Below, piece after piece: positions 4,884 through 5,315 of a DNA stretch of 5,315 nt. The number at the start of each line of letters is the position of its first letter. Within the stretch, counting starts at the first letter, position 1. The stretch spans positions 1 to 5,315 of the forward strand of contig JAGXRU010000257.1 in assembly GCA_018335765.1 (NCBI GenBank), written 5' to 3'. A model generated the notes under the pieces. That model did no database searches. It was not told where the DNA came from and saw nothing but the letters and a program-made list of their open reading frames with translations. Made by a program: the position numbers and the translations under genes. Origin of the DNA: Alkaliphilus sp. GTDB taxonomy: Bacteria; Bacillota; Clostridia; Peptostreptococcales; Thermotaleaceae.

Positions 4884-5273
4884 ATGATTAAGGCATATTT
4901 AGTAGGGATTTCAAATTATATTGAGGGTGAGGATATAGAAGTTCGATATCATATTTATAATGATCAAGAATTAATTTGTAAAAAGTCAGTTTTTTTAGCC
5001 TATAAAAAACCAGCGATTGTTAATCTAGCTGCAGTAATAATTATTTTAAAGGAATTAGAAAAAAACATTGGTGATGAGATCATCATTAATGTAAATGATT
5101 CAGCTTTAAATGAGCAAATCAGAGGAACGACTAAAACAAAGAATATAGATGTCTTGAAAATGGCGAACACTGCAAGAGAAGAATTGAATAAATTCGGAAA
5201 TTCGCTAACGATCGTGGATATTAGTCCTAATTGGGTTGAATTAGCAAAGTGGAATGAAGAACTTAAACTTTAA
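4884..5273 (+). CDS. Hypothetical protein, probable RNase H-like fold with lost catalytic residues
   Basis: The protein has 129 residues from the ATG at 4884; an upstream ATG at 4872 would add four. I do not recognise it as a named gene. Its layout follows the reverse-transcriptase-like/RNase HI fold. Strands come first (IKAYLVGI, DIEVRYHIYNDQELICKKSV), then a helix (KPAIVNLAAVIIILKEL, about 42-58), a strand (EIIINVNDSAL, about 65-75), a segment QIRGTTKTKNIDVLKMANTAREELNKF (about 78-104), and a strand (SLTIVDI) with a final helix (NWVELAKWNEEL). In active family members the first strand carries Asp, the first helix Glu, the next strand Asp and the last helix Asp. Here the first is in a GISN context, the Glu position reads Asn (N47), and the last Asp is absent. 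Only D72 in NDSAL could match the third. A nuclease role is therefore unlikely. It is probably co-transcribed with ywbE. The fold assignment comes from pattern recognition and is moderate. Confidence 0.85.
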   Translation: MIKAYLVGISNYIEGEDIEVRYHIYNDQELICKKSVFLAYKKPAIVNLAAVIIILKELEKNIGDEIIINVNDSALNEQIRGTTKTKNIDVLKMANTAREELNKFGNSLTIVDISPNWVELAKWNEELKL

Positions 5274-5300
5274 TTCAGCCATTTTTTTGACTTATGAAAA

Positions 5301-5309
5301 GAAGGTAGG
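5301..5309 (+). promoter_or_regulatory. Possible ribosome binding site for a gene beyond the right edge
   Basis: GAAGGTAGG lies 6 bases from the window end and resembles a Shine-Dalgarno site. A start codon would fall at or just past the edge. No terminator hairpin separates it from the preceding gene, so the operon may continue. Confidence 0.2.
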
Positions 5310-5315
5310 TGTCGT

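Noticed and set aside
5281..5292. T-run after the RNase H-like gene as a terminator
   Set aside because: No stem precedes the seven T bases, so it does not qualify as a rho-independent terminator.

Overview
The window is strongly AT-rich, uses clear Shine-Dalgarno (SD) sites and carries Firmicutes-type genes: YwbE, a chromosomal TraX-like protein and a GGDEF/HD-GYP hybrid. Together these point to a low-GC Gram-positive bacterium, most likely a Clostridia member. That placement is an inference from composition and gene families; no ribosomal or other taxonomic marker is present. I see no tRNA, rRNA, CRISPR array, insertion sequence or phage gene.

Layout. (1) On the minus strand, positions 1-874 hold a TraX-family membrane protein, followed 25 bases later by the start of a second gene that runs off the left edge and encodes a membrane-anchored or secreted protein. 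(2) Positions 875-1380 are a divergent intergenic region with two short tandem repeats, a nested inverted repeat and a likely promoter for the next gene. (3) Positions 1381-3738 on the plus strand encode the largest gene, a 785-residue membrane sensor: signal peptide, extracytoplasmic PAS, one membrane helix, two cytoplasmic PAS domains, GGDEF and HD-GYP. Both output domains keep their catalytic motifs, so the protein could both make and degrade cyclic di-GMP. (4) A DUF454 (YbaN-like) membrane protein lies tail-to-tail with it on the minus strand at 3765-4202, with only 26 bases between the two stop codons. (5) Positions 4203-4677 are a second divergent intergenic region. It contains the best promoter of the window (minus strand, for DUF454) with a 16-base palindrome over its -35 box, a hairpin in the DUF454 leader, and a plus-strand promoter with an inverted repeat next to its -35 box. 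(6) That plus-strand promoter probably drives a two-gene operon: ywbE and a 129-residue protein that looks like an RNase H fold with most catalytic residues lost.

The genes form several small, independently promoted units rather than one pathway. The clearest function is cyclic di-GMP signalling. The least explained items are the RNase H-like protein beside YwbE and the TraX gene, whose family-like N-terminus begins at an apparent ATA start codon. I found no convincing evidence of a defence or mobile system.
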